Assembly: GCF_029227915.1 (NCBI RefSeq) | Contig: NC_079887.1 | Span: 12,960,001 to 13,024,000, forward strand | Direction: 5' to 3' | DNA from: Hydractinia symbiolongicarpus | Taxonomy: Eukaryota > Cnidaria > Hydrozoa > Anthoathecata > Hydractiniidae | DNA length: 64,000 nt | Shown: one piece after another, positions 24,936 through 38,008 of the stretch | Position numbering within the stretch: position 1 is the first letter of the stretch | Layout: every line of letters starts with the position of its first letter | Notes under the pieces: model-generated | The model's input: the letters and a program-made list of their open reading frames with translations, nothing else | Databases searched by the model: none | Told to the model about the DNA's origin: nothing | Program-made: the position numbers and the translations under genes

Positions 24936-25702
24936 GTCTGAAATAATAATTCCCAAATGTCCACATCTAAGGTGAATGTGTTAAAGACATTCAATATTTT
25001 AATCTGACAAGTCAAAATAGCCGAATAATACGTTCTGCACTTTATCCAAAAATTTTAAAATAAATGTCAAGAAATTTTAATCCACAAAAATCGTTTTTTT
25101 GGAAAAATTATATACACTCCTCCCTCACAAAAGTTTACACAAAATGTATAACACACGGTTTTCAAGGAGCATATCCAATTTAACAAAAATCAGGTCATTC
25201 GGGATGTTTTATATTGTCTTTACCCATAGAATCTGACGCAAATTCTAGAAATCCAGGATTTGGAACACGTGAGATTTATCAATAGAAAAATCACTCATTG
25301 CATTATATCGCATACAGTCCCCTCCCATCAGAGTTATACAAAATATAACGAGTTTAACCTGCAAGTTCAAGATTGTGATTGTCACGAGTCAATACGCAGA
25401 AAATTATGAATCATGAAAAAGTTAAAGAACGAAATAGCAAAAAACAATGAACAACATGTTAGGAAATTTTAATAATTATTTAATAATTTTTTGTTCGCCT
25501 TCCCTTTAAGCGATGGAGTCTTTAATTTTCGTTTATAAATGTAACTAACTAATCGGTAATAAAAAAAAATTATAGAAAAAGAAATAGCAATCGAAGTGCT
25601 AGGAAAAGGTTATCCCGTAGTGTCACATCCGAGTCTCGGCTTGTTAGTACTAATGTTTACTCTCATCAAGCCTACATAAATACTCATACGTTTAAAGTAG
25701 TT

Positions 25703-26105
25703 ATGAAAGGACTATGTGTTGTCCTTTGTTTTACTTCAACAGGTGATTAACGTAAGGATTGTATGATCGCCCTGATTATCACTATATTTAATGTTTGTTA
25801 AAAAATATCATTGCATAATTTTCTAAAAACGTAAAAAATGCCTTTGGTTAGCTTAACAGTTAAATTCTTTTGCATTGCTAGTAAAAAAGGATAATTTGTT
25901 TACTAAAGCCCATGGTTACAAACCAACACGATATCCGGATATACGAAAATGCTGCAATAAAAAAGAAGCAGTATGTCGAAGGCTGCGCAGCGGAAATTGT
26001 AAAATACCCTTCTATAAAAATGACGGAAATAAGACTGAAAAAAAGAAATTATTATTACTAAAATGGATAGATCAGTTTAATTTCAAAGTGAGATTACTAA
26101 GCTAA
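25703..26105 (+). CDS. Small secreted cysteine-containing peptide candidate
   Basis: Exon 1 (25703-25742) codes MKGLCVVLCFTST with a phase 1 donor (GTGATT). Exon 2 (25882-26105) begins after TTGCTAG and stays open to TAA. The 89-residue product would have a short signal-like start, a basic middle with CCNKKEAVCRRLRSGNC and a lysine/leucine-rich end. Exon 1 resembles the first exons of the receptor array in position and phase. It could instead be an alternative first exon feeding receptor E, whose own signal exon lies 480 bases downstream. Family not recognised; the weak donor keeps confidence low. Confidence 0.3.
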
Positions 26106-26221
26106 CTAATTTACTGATAGGTTGTGCAAAGTATGCGCCAGGTGTTAAATTGCAAAGCGTAAACATCAAAAGATAATCAAACATGATGATTTTGTAATAA
26201 AAAATCAACTTAAAAATAGGG

Positions 26222-29200
26222 ATGGAGAAATACTGCATTCTTTTAGTTCTAATCATTATGACACAGGCAAAGAAATTACTGGAACCCAGAGGTATGTATT
26301 TGCCTTTTTATAAATTTTTAATATGAACCATTAATGACAAGGACTCTTTGGAACGGAAAAGTCCTTCTAGTGAAGCAGATATATATAGGACGCTAAATGT
26401 CTGAAAAATGGATGCTATTCAATCACATTTAAACCCGTTTGGTCTGCAGTATGTCAAAAATATTATGACTAGGGGCACCCCGCTTCCATGGCGTTATAGT
26501 AAGCCTAAAATTGTCCAAAATAACACTATCTGTTTAGACCTCAAATGCATTAGTTTTAAAACGAATTATAACATTCTATTTAAAATAGCTGACAGTCAAA
26601 TAAAGCTTATTTGACGTAGATATGTCAGTTTTTGAATCAGTTTCATAGAAGGCTGCTAAAAAAGGGGATATTTCGCGATTTTCGGGTACAGTCAATTGCT
26701 CATAATTCGCAGATTGATTTCCCTTGATGAAAGAAATAGTTTTGTGACTACCGGTTCTGAAGGATAACCCTAACGAAAGTTATTATATCTTGCCCATAAT
26801 AAAGATTTCATAGTAACATAGGGGTTCATTTTCTACAGCTTTATGGGACATTAAAATGTGGCATGCTGATGTTTAATAGATAAATGTACCAACTTAAATA
26901 TGCCAAATTAAGAATTACTGCTGTATAGAAGAGTCATTTTTAAATTAACGTGGAAATCTCCTAGAAATATTTCAAAATTTTGAATATTTTTTTGTGTTTC
27001 TCTTATTGCATGTCTTTGCAACACCATTTTAAAAACAAACTCTTAACACCCATTCATATGCTTATTGTCCAAATTTAAATTCTTTTCACTGAAAACAAGA
27101 CGCCTAATCAGTGGAAAATCCTTTCCTATTAATTATTACTAATTTCCTTGGTCACGTGGTACTAAATTACCTCGAACTAACAATTGTATAGAGTTTAAAT
27201 TTAAAAAGAACAAAAATTTTAAACAAAATTTATCTAAACCCAACTCTTCCACAACTTTTCATGACCCTGATCGATGTTGGCACAAAAATTTTTACCGTAC
27301 GCGTGAAAAACCCCAAGTGAAGAAAGCATCTAAAACTAGTATAACAGTATGCTAGTTCAGATGCAACCTACAGAGTGTAGTATTCACATACTACACTCTG
27401 TAAATTAACAGTATAACAGTGAATAATACATTCTGTAGGTTTTAATAGCTATGTCTTACATTCAAATGTTTTCATTTCATTTATATGAATTCCATCATTA
27501 TTTCATTACAACAAAACAACAATATGCTAAACATTTCACGTTAATTATGATCCCCTTGAAACGATTATACTTAACAATACTTTGCCCTGATAACACTGAG
27601 TACTTCCTAATCGAAATAAATTTCTTTTTTTAAGCAAACATTAACTGATATTTTTTGAATGAATAAGTTAATGAATTGTAAAAAACATACACTTGACAGG
27701 ACAGTTAACATATATCTATACATAAACATGCAGAAGCATAGTCGTACTCTCTCTGCATAAGTTTTCTGAGAAATATGACTGTGATTTCAAGTTACGATAG
27801 CAACAACACATGACTCCTTTCAACTTGCTGCCATGCCAAAAAAGCCTTCAACTTAATGCACAGTCAATAATATGAAAACTAATTTAAGTTGCTATTTTAA
27901 CTCTCAATAACCATTTGGGACCTGGGCCATGGAATAATATTGACAAATTATGTTTACTTTTTTAAGTTCCCGTTCATTTCTCTCGCTTATAGGCTTGCGA
28001 AAACATAGAAGCAAGCACTTATTTTCGCGATATGATTTCCCTTTTTCTTAAAGTCTCTTGACATTGTTTTTTAGATGTTTGTAACTCAACCATGAAAGTC
28101 AATCAATTCCTTGTAACTTCAGATTGTTTGTACTGCGGATGTGACAACTTACAAGACAATGAATATACCTGTATTGACTTGTGTGGAATGTCATTTGGAC
28201 GGTCAATGTGTAGCAAAGAAAGAGAACAAATTATCATCTACCAGCGAAGAATGTATGAGACAAATTGCACGTGCTTATTTTCATTTTGTGGGGTTCCAGG
28301 TAGGCCAACAAATCATTCTTCCTAATAAAAATAAAATTATGAAAAACACAGTAGTATTCACACCTACGCCGTTGGAAAAATTTTTTTAAAAAAAATAAAG
28401 AAAAATAAAACATTTGTATGGAAATTTAAAAAGACTGAATACGTATAGTTTTGAATCCCTCGATTATTACCAGTTCTTTGCGTTACTGTAAGGACAACAA
28501 AAACCATTCTTTTCAACAATATGTGACCTTTCCGTACATATTACAGGCTATTCTTATTGCCATGTAAGGATGCACTATATAAGGTTCTGTCATGAAAAGA
28601 AAATTTTTATCTGTAAAAAATACGTTAAATTTAAAAAAAATTATTTAATAAGACCTGCCTGTAAGTTGCTAAAAGAACATGGTAAACTAAAGCTCAGTTT
28701 CACCATTGCAAAGTTTTTTACGACTATAGTGTTGTGTGAACATCCAATCATATATTGTTATAATTTCTGGTTTTCCAAGTGCTTCCTTATAAAATCTGAT
28801 GTAACAAAGCCATATTTAACTAGAATGACATTTTCTTCACAAAATGGTGTGGAACAATATTAATAACAATTTGATCTGAATTTTTTCCAATGATCTTGTA
28901 ATGACTGGATTTATCCGACCTAGATAGGTTTAGAGCTATTCACTCGATCTAGAAGGACTGTAAGCCAGTAGAAAACTATATAACGAGAATTTTATCAATA
29001 AACTTTAGAGTTAAGCGTCTGAAAATTTTATTGCAGATAACCTAGCTATTTTCATTTTTTAGCTACATATCTATCCAATAGTAATAATCAGATTGGTGAA
29101 TATAATGGACAAAAATAAAAGAAAATAGTGAAGATGACTATATGATAAAAGCACTTAATACTGAATACATTAAAAACCTTAGCTAACAGAACAGTATAAA

Positions 29201-30719
29201 TACTGCTAACTAGCTGGATATCCTCACGATGTAGGTTGGTCGCCATAATCTTAAAATTGTTTCGTTTAAGATTTATACTTGCCTAGAAAAAGTATCACTG
29301 CGAAACACCACAACTGCCATAAACTTTATAGACGCATTTTTTTCGTCACGTTTAGTTGACATATCGTTTGAAAGTTTTTAAATTTAAAACATCATAAATC
29401 CAATTCAGCAGGGTTAAAAGAAGTTCTAGAAATTTTAGTCACAATATATTACATAACTGTGGCTTTTGCACAAATGGTGTGCGAGTTGTGTGGCGGCGTA
29501 CATAGATTGGAGATGTACTGAATTCTTTGCGTGGCTTGCATTTCCGAAACAACATTGTTCCGGGCTAGAAACAATATGATTAGTTTGAGAAATAAATAAT
29601 GCAATAAAACTGTTTTACAAAACTTGAATATACCAATACGACGTTTGTATCAAAAAACATGTTTTTGCGGCACCAGTTATGCTTTTAGGCAGCATGCTAG
29701 TAGAGAATGGACACATAGCCGCGCCATAAACATTAACATACATTAACCCCATCTGCATTAGTTATCTGCGAGCAATGCTAACAAATTGCCGTACGTAGCG
29801 CAGTAGGTTCGTCTGTTCGTTCGTTGTGGGTATTGCGGATCAAATCTCGGTCGATCTCAGATAGTGTTTAGGGATGCACAAAGTAGTTCACCTTAGTTTA
29901 GCCTTTATAATAACAGCTGTATTTTGTTATGAATAGCCATGTCTGGGATATGTATAACGGATGATAATATGACATCCGCAATATATAGGACGGGCGGACC
30001 AGTGAATTATCCACAGGCTAACAAGTAATTACTCGTTATTTCAAACCGGCTATGTGAAGCAACTGGCCCTGAATATAATGCATGTTATACCTAGGGATGA
30101 TGTTTAATAGTGTTACCGCATTGACATACATATGAATATATGTGTATACTGCGTTCTAGATTTCGTCAGTTTTAAAGTGGAATATGGAAAAGGCATATCT
30201 CTCAACTGCTCCAGTGAAAAGCCATTCTGGAATTTAAACCGCAAAGCTATATTTTTAAGAAAAGATAAGTATCTTGCAGATAATTCAACTTTGGAAATAT
30301 ATAACGTGACACCTTCGGATTCAGGGATCTATTCTTGCGGCACAGAGAAAATGTATACGGTAACAGTATTAAAAGAAAAGACTAAAAAGTTAGGACAAAT
30401 TTTCAAAGATGAAACATCCAATGAGCTAAGCACAGCATACATTGTACTAATATCGATGATTGTTATTATTTTCTGTGTCTTAATTGTACTTAGAGGAACA
30501 GCCTTCGTTTGCAGGAAACTACGCACTAAACTCGAGAGAACGAGAACTAACAGTGGTGCGTATGCCGAGATTGATGAATCTTTACTACTACAGATTAACG
30601 ATGTCCCTAACGATGACGGAGAAGAAATACTCCCTAGACCTATTGAAATATGCAGATCTCTAGACAACGAAGACATGGGTAAAAGTATTGGATACATAAA
30701 TGCTGGAGGTTATACCTGA
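26222..30719 (+). CDS. IgSF receptor E: complete signal peptide, 10-Cys, Ig, TM, YAEI tail
   Basis: Three exons with matching phase 1 joints give a 284-residue type I membrane protein. Exon 1 (26222-26291): MEKYCILLVLIIMTQAKK. Exon 2 (28075-28299, 225 bases): DVCNSTMKVNQFLVTS, CLYCGC, YTCIDLC, MCSKE, TNCTC and FCGVPG, ten cysteines. Exon 3 (30160-30719): SLNCSSEKPFWNLN, FLRKDKYLAD and PSDSGIYSC make a compact Ig domain. A helix follows (YIVLISMIVIIFCVLIVL) with an arginine just inside its cytosolic end (LRGTAF), then CRKLRTK and a tail with AYAEID, EEILPR and a C-terminal GYINAGG. One YxxI site only; the YEYPD block of A and B is replaced by ICRSLD. N-glycosylation sequons occur near the Ig cysteine. 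This is the best intact gene of the array. Ligand unknown; self-recognition or immune sensing is inferred from architecture. Confidence 0.8.
27367..27439. repeat. Nested palindromic repeat in intron 1 of receptor E
   Basis: Outer arms 27367-27387 and 27419-27439 are reverse complements over 21 bases with few mismatches (CCTACAGAGTGTAG...). Inside, 27369-27383 and 27388-27402 form a perfect 15-base stem with a TCAC loop. Miniature transposon or hairpin. Confidence 0.7.
29788..29860 (+). repeat. tRNA-like (SINE head) candidate in intron 2 of receptor E
   Basis: GTAGCGCAGTAGGTTCG resembles a Pol III A box (TRGCNNAGYNGG). About 45 bases downstream, GCGGATCAAATC is a weak B box. A cloverleaf is not convincing, so a decayed tRNA-derived SINE is more likely than a tRNA gene. 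Confidence 0.3.
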
Positions 30720-33700
30720 TATGTTATTAGAAAAGAATTCTATTCTATATAAATCACGATTTTGGACAAACGTATTTTAATTTCGCTACAAGAAATTCCG
30801 TCTGCTTGTTATGGCATATATATATTCTTATCTTTTTTTGTAATTCTTAACAAAGAAAAACACCTCGTAGATGTAATTGCTATTTTCTATCGGCACGTTC
30901 TCAGGACACAATTATGTCAAAAATATCTTGGAAGATAGATCAATTTTCTTTGGATATGACTTATACTAATTAGTACTTTTTTATTCTTATAAATCTTATT
31001 TTTAGTGTAATCCTATTTATTTATAAGCAAAATATTTTTATTAAAAGATTAATAGTTAATGATTACTGTTTTTCATGCTCTTATGTATTATTGAATTTTA
31101 AGTTCTTTTCCAAGGGCCATCAGATTAACATTACGTTTGGTTCTGTTAAAGATATTTAACGAAGAAACGAAGAAGCAATAACCTTGAAAAAAAAAAACAA
31201 TAAAATTTCTATCTGCACTGATACATTCCTCTTCTATGTTAGTTTCACGCCAAGGATTACCAAGATCATTGACATTGTTTTCTGAAAATGACAACCATTC
31301 AAGCTAAAGAAATACAGTAGGATTGTATGTGTATAGCTATCATGAACTTAAAGAACTGTATTCACTCACAATAATCTTTGAAAATGCGAATTAAAAAGGC
31401 TAGGGGGGGAGAATAATAAAAAAATGCACAGTCAAACAAAAGCTACGTATCAGCGTTTTCTACGATGCCAAAAAGAGACCTAAGCTTTTAAAAAATTGTC
31501 AGGCTGAAGTTTTTATCTTGTCCAGGCGTGACTTCTTGAAATTGAACCAAGGTACGACGTTAAATGACAGGATGAGGTATCTTTCATTTTGTTCTTTCTA
31601 CGCTCTCTTAGCAATGCACAATCAGATAAAAGCTACGTATTAGCGTTTCCCTACGCTGGCCGAAAGCGACCTATGCGTTAAAAATGTTGTCAACTTGAAG
31701 ATTTTATCTTGTCTGAGCGTGACGGCTTGAAAATTGAGGCAAAACACGGCGTTAAATTACCGGATGAGGTATCTTACTGTGTGTTCTTTCCACGCTGACA
31801 ACAAGGCACATTATTAAGAAAACTTCTTTATCTGTGTGGTACGTACTTGGCAAATTGTCAAATTCTTGTGTCAAATTGTCACGTTGGTCAGGCGAATTAA
31901 CAGCACATCATAATGACGAACAAAATAACATCAACAATTAAACTAAACAACAACTAAAAAAGACCAGATATACACAATCTGTTTTAAGATTAAGTCAGTA
32001 GGGCAGCATTAAGACATGCAGAACAAGGTGTAATTAATAAATAAAAAACACATAAGAAAAGTTCACTTTGTTCTTGTAGATATGATCAAAGAAAAAAAAA
32101 GTGTACCTACTTTCAACGAGAATACACAAAAAAATATGCAATCGTAGTTATCTTGTTCAAAGTTCTTTTGTGTAATAAAGTTCACTAAGTTATGTCATAT
32201 AATTTTTCGTCCTTGATCATCACTGGGTTAAATGAATAGATCATGATATTTTATTTTGTCGCATCGAATAATTGTAAGCCCCTGCAAAATCCTCCTATTT
32301 AACCAAACAAAATGTAAACAAAATGAGTTATTCTGCAATGAGACGTTGATATGCCCAGAGTTTAATTTCTTGTTCAACGCTGATGCCGGCATACTTAAAG
32401 AACTTATCAACATTAATGTATGGCCATTTCGAAGATACTCCGACAAAGTAACGTTTCCTATTTGCCGTATTTAAAAAAAAACACTTTACATTTGTCGGAT
32501 ATTTCTCAAAGAAGTGACTGAATATATGCTTTTGTTGAAACAGAAATATTCCAGGTTTTTTTAAACGATAGTACTGACTCGTATATACTGAAATTAATCG
32601 AAATTTTGCCACTTGTCAAATCCATTTTCCCCGACTTACTAATCCGATATATGACATATATGATATTTCTTATGATTTTTCCAATACTTTTTCCAATACT
32701 TTTTCTTAAACTTTAGTCCAAAACTAGAAGTTATGTTGTAAATCATTTTTTACTACTAACAGAAAATTAATATTTAGAAACGAAAAATATTGCCTCGAAC
32801 GTTTTCAAACGCGACATTCATAAGCAATAGTATCTTCCATAATTTTAAATTTGCTGATAACGTCACGCAAAAAATGCTGATATCAGCAAAAATTATCTGT
32901 AAGCGCATATTTTTTTATTGTCATGAGGACAAAGTCATTCATGCCAAATTTTATGAGTGAAAAATACAACACAAGGAAAGTTTTGGTGCGTGGCAAAATA
33001 CGGTTAAAGATATTTCTGCTTTATGCTTACAATACTTCTTAAATCAGGATATGAGTTGCTATCGTGTCATTGTTATAATCAAGCCGTTATCAATGTTCAG
33101 CTTGTCATTACATACCTTCCTTTAGATTGGTACATGTTCTAAAAATGATAAAACATGTTGTTTACCTGCTAAAGTATTTAAAACATTTTAACATTTATCA
33201 ACTTTTAAAATAGGATTTTAAATGTATAATCCATTCTTTACAAACCATTAAAAAATAGACCTGCGGTACATCATTGAAAGTGAATTCTAGAAAAATCTGT
33301 TTGTTCTTTTGAACAAAAACGCCTTTTGGGGGGCATATGCAAAAATTTGCGTCACAAGAAACAATGTTTCACTATTAATTGGAATTAATAAAATTGTCTA
33401 AGTGAAATTATCATAACAGATTTTAGAAATATGTCAAACTTTTAGACCTTAGGCGTGATATATTTATTAGCTACTACACTTCCATTAACCTAACTTGTTT
33501 ACAATCTTCAAATTATCCGTTGACGTCAATGAGAGATTACTGATAGTCTTAGACCTAATAGAATTATGTTGTTTTTCTCACTATCTGTATTCATAAAACT
33601 ATTTTGGGACAGTTGTTTTAGATACTTAATCTTCTTAGTATATTCTCTTTTTGTTGATTTTAATAAGGACTTATTGGGATTTTAGCATGCTGAAAACAAG

Positions 33701-36700
33701 ATGAAGAACAAAAGTTCAACTATATATCAAATAGCTGAACGACATTCTTTTATTTCCCGACTCGTTAAAGGGCGTGTTTGCATTTTGAAACGATAATTCT
33801 TTCTGGTATTGATAATAATTAGCTTTCCAAATGTGGAGCCGCAATTGGCTAATTAGGAAGTGCTCAAGTTGGGCACTGTCTTTCCTAAAAATGCTTAGCA
33901 TTTTTCTTAATAGCCTAGTCTGCAAGATTCCTCGCGGTCCACTTGTACTGCAGTTTTTTTCCCATTTCTGTCCGATTTCTGCCTCTTTACTGCCGTAAAC
34001 CGTCATCTAAGCATTATTATTGACGAACAAAATAACGCTACTTTTCAATGAATTTTGATTTCCCTCGCTTAAACAAAATGTATTTTTAACAACAGACAGA
34101 ATGACGTACACCACGGCCCATCCCTTTTTTAAAACTTGCTTTAAAAACTTTAAAACTTTTTTAAAGATTTCATTCAAAAAGCGATATTTTAAACGGTGTA
34201 GAATTGTATGATAGAGTTGGTTTCATTTCCTCTTTCTGCTCAGTCAGCACAAGAAAGCTTGATAAAAAAAAAAATTATGACGAGACATCAACCTTGAATG
34301 TAAGAAAAAAGGAGGAAACAAAATGGAGAAATAAATCTAAACCACACACGAAGATATTAGGACAGATGATAAGCTTACATTAGACGGACTCAAAGGAATC
34401 AGTGTAATATAATAACACCACTAGCCCACTGCTCATGCTTACGACGCTAAAGCTTTCGCATCACACATTAAAGACAAAAGTACAAATAAATGAAATAAAC
34501 CGAAGAGAGTCGTATAGAAAAGATTACAGTGCTAATAGGCAGACACACACTTGAGTTTTTTTCATAAGGATATCGTTTAGAACTTGGATTGTGGGAAAAG
34601 ATATATCCTAAAAGACACAGTAATAGACAGTATAATCAGTAGAAAATAAAAAAACTTTGATGTTAATTGCGACACGCGGCAACACTTACTTATTCTATTT
34701 TTTATATTTTTCTTAATGATACTCCAATTGTACTCATTAATCCAATCGGTAATTTAAAAACATAGGGCATTAAAAAACCGCATCTTTAAATGCAACTACA
34801 TCTTAAGGTCTTAGCAACAATAAATTACTGTGGCATGATATTGATTGATTGACAGTTGTGCAGCTGAAGGTAACTAACAGGGCTAATAAATGTCGGTGCT
34901 ATTTTTTTATATTGACTATTTTTGTTTAACCAGATATCATAAGATATTATACAGGAAATCTCTACCAGAATCTGTTTTAAAAATAAACAGAGCTTATACA
35001 AGCAAACAAAAGCATATCTACCGAAACTCTGTGAAACAAGATTAACAAGTCCAAAAGATAATTTATTTTAGGGAAAACAGGCTTATCATAAACATCGATC
35101 TCCCACGTTGTCGGGTGTCAAGAAGAAAGATTAAGATATTTGAAGTGTATTTTAATTGAATTACTAAAAAGAAAGAAGCTGCTTCTAATTTTAGCAGCGT
35201 TACATTTCCTATCACACAAAGTGAATACCATAAGGTGAGCTTACTGTGGTAGACATTTCCCTTCAGGCTAATACTGTGGTTCACACTCTACAGTATTTAG
35301 TCTAGCTTTTCAATTTAATTATTTTACTCTGTCGATATTAAGTGCGGCTTTACTGGCCTTATGAATATACAGAGTAGTCGTTTTCATAATCTTGAATTAC
35401 ATAGTTTAATTTTACACTTTAACTAGGGATTCCAAAATTACTTACCTAAATATGGGTTTTCCCAAGCTAGCAAATTATTTTCTTCCCGTTACTAGGCGTT
35501 GCTAAAAAGTGAGGGTAGGTTCAATTGCGGCAACTTAGCTTCAAGTAATCTATAATTAATCCCAAACTTTGCATAGGAGGTAAATTGCGTCAATTTGCAA
35601 TATGACACACGTGTTTCTCTTACAAATGCGTGATTTCAAAAGTCCAGAAAAATAAAAGTTTACACTTTATTCGATAAATATATAACTTGCTACAGTAATT
35701 AACCACAATGAGAGAGGTATGTTAGCATAAAAAAGAATGAATGTTAATTTCATTAAAAAAATGGCTATATTTTTATTACCCTTTTTATCACTTTAAAGAC
35801 ATTGCCTAATCTCTCTTCATAGCATCAAAAAGAAGAATAATAAATCAGAAAAGTTTTTATTTGTAAAAATTGATCTTTCATTAAAAAAGCAGCTTTTCAT
35901 TCAAAATTCTCAAGATTTTTTAAAGCAGTACCTACATAACCATAATGTTATGTAGGAAACTTCGACACCCAATTTTTTTAGTTTTTTATAATATCACAAA
36001 AAAATTTAAAGAAAAGAAAGTAAAAAAGAGAGCAAAAAAGGAGGTTTCATGTTAATAATTTTGTTTCTTAAAATGACGTAGAAGAAAAAACTTTCGAAGC
36101 TACAGTCCCATCATGTTTTTTATAAAAGATTAATAAAATTACAAATCACAGGATAAAAAAACATTGGGAATTTATAATCATTTGCTAGTTTATTCAATTC
36201 AAACAAAGTTATCTAACTTTGTTTGAATTTTAAACTTGGGTTAGAACTGTTTAACTCTCCCTAACATCTAACAATCACAAGTAAGCTTCTCTTAAGGCGT
36301 GTCCAAAACATACATTAGAAAGGGTAAATAATTATTACTGTAGCATCAGTGGTGATTAACTTCATTAAAACAAAAAATTAACACAAAACATCAAATAACA
36401 GACAGCACATTTATAATATGTATTTTACGTTTAACATGATGTCAAACTCATTACCAATGTAGTTCGCATTTAAACGAACTTCCTTCACGTACACTTTTTT
36501 CCTGAATCATGTGGTGTACATATAAAACCAAATCCTTTAAAACATATTTTGGTTGAAAGAAAGAAAATAAATAAATAAAAAAATAAAATGCGTCCAGAGG
36601 TCATTGTTATAGAATTTCACGATAGATCTGAATCTTTAACTTAATTGCAGAATAAATAGAGCGTTAGAAATTTCCCCGTTTTAACTTTCGCTATGTATAC

Positions 36701-37639
36701 TAATCACAGCTCAATTTCAACAAGCAAAAAGGCAATTTCATGTATCAACTACAATTCTTTTTTCTTATCCTTTCTTCTGGTTCATACTGTCGGCATACTC
36801 ATTAGAAAAACAGTACTGTCACGTTTTCAGGACATATTTCTAACTTTAGATAAAGTATTCTTTGTCACCTGTCAAACGTATCCTTTGTTTTAAACTCTAA
36901 ATGAATTTTCATACTGAATTACAAATGACTATTATAAGCTGTCAAGTTATCAAATGTTGGCGATCACATGACTTTATTATGTAAAAAAGCATATAATGAC
37001 GACTGTGTTTCATGGCATATTAGCAGCATAAATGACCATAACAAAAATAGGACCAATATAATCATTATATGCAATCAGACCACCAGACTCGTTTCCCTCG
37101 TCGCTTCTGGACTAAGTCAGCGTCATCCAATGAAATTATTGTAATTCGTCACGCTGTTTGAGATATGCTATCAGTATCATCAATGGATTATACATTCTGA
37201 TTGTTGGTTTGGGATCAAGCATAATTCCATTCTGATGGGGATTAAGGCAAGTGCATAAATGCACGAGAAATAATTTGGCAAGCATCATTTCATGCCAAAC
37301 AAGCTACTTAAAGAACTGGTGAATGAGTCAGCAATACATTTACTTGGATCAGGACTAAAGCAATAACGCAACAATATGAAGGTATGCTTAATAACCATCT
37401 TTTTAATGTGCATAGTAAAGGATAGATAAAATCCAGCTTCGATAGGAATGTTGTTGCGTTTGCTAAGGAATTTGATAATTGCCATAGAAATTCTAGGGAG
37501 TGAAAAAAACAGGTTAGATCGGCTTGAGTAAATTAGAAATCTCTGTTTTCTTACCTCGTTACCTATTCAGCATAAAACCCAATCTCTTGTCAGTGTAATT
37601 TAAAAACCTTTTTTTAGTGATAATTTTCATATTTTTTAG
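30720..37639. other. Long gene-poor region
   Basis: Nearly 7 kb with no supported exon apart from a tandem duplication at 31424-31805. A 96-codon minus-strand frame at 33716-34006 was considered but has no recognisable motif. Confidence 0.5.
31424..31805. repeat. Tandem duplication, period ~190 bases
   Basis: Two copies, starting near 31426 and 31616. They share AAAAGCTACGTAT-AGCGTTT, TTTTATCTTGTC, CGACGTTAAAT-type and GGATGAGGTATCTT segments in order, with about 80% identity by eye. Confidence 0.75.
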
Positions 37640-38008
37640 CATTTGTTCTTGTTATTCGCAATATTGGGATATCTGAGTATGTCATCGCATATTACTGAAG
37701 CCATGCCTAGTGGTAACATTCAAGTTTCGGCAATTGGTATGACGAGAAAAAATCCTGGAAACAACGAAGTAAATAAAGTGCCAGATTTATCTGGGAAAAA
37801 AGTTGGTGCTCCAGATCAAAACAAATCTAAGAAAAATGAGAAGACGACAACAACGAAACGACCATCGACAAGACGTATACCTTCAACGCCTTTTTTTATG
37901 CGCAGTTGCGAGTATTGTTGCGGATACGCCTTTTTCAGACATTTGGGATTTACACATAGCCAGTCTTGTATTTTTTCATGCTGCCCCTCCCTTTGCTCTA
38001 CTTGCTAG
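37640..38008 (+). CDS. Small secreted 8-cysteine protein (upstream exon missing)
   Basis: An exon beginning after TTTTTTAG at 37640 stays open for 122 codons to TAG. It starts HLFLLFAILGYLSMSS, a hydrophobic signal-peptide core lacking its own initiator, so a tiny upstream coding exon with ATG joining in phase 0 is expected. A low-complexity Lys/Thr/Pro/Arg linker (TTTTKRPSTRR) leads to a C-terminal module with CEYCC, SC, SCC, LC and C, eight cysteines in about 33 residues, ending the protein. Layout is that of a secreted peptide with a disulfide-rich head. Family not recognised; role unknown. Starting at the internal Met (MSSHITEAM) would lose the hydrophobic core. Confidence 0.5.
   Translation, partial: HLFLLFAILGYLSMSSHITEAMPSGNIQVSAIGMTRKNPGNNEVNKVPDLSGKKVGAPDQNKSKKNEKTTTTKRPSTRRIPSTPFFMRSCEYCCGYAFFRHLGFTHSQSCIFSCCPSLCSTC

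Larger units (their letters stand above)
22626..25702. other. Gene-poor gap with degenerate minisatellites
   Basis: No exon supported. Two degraded short-period repeat patches are listed separately (22860-23055 and 24828-24935). Confidence 0.5.

Noticed and set aside
30329-30697. 122-codon minus-strand frame
   Set aside because: Antisense shadow of the Ig/TM/tail exon of receptor E.
33716-34006. 96-codon minus-strand frame (MTVYGSKEAEIGQKW...)
   Set aside because: No recognisable motif, splice context or partner exon; could be a decayed transposon piece but not supportable as a gene.
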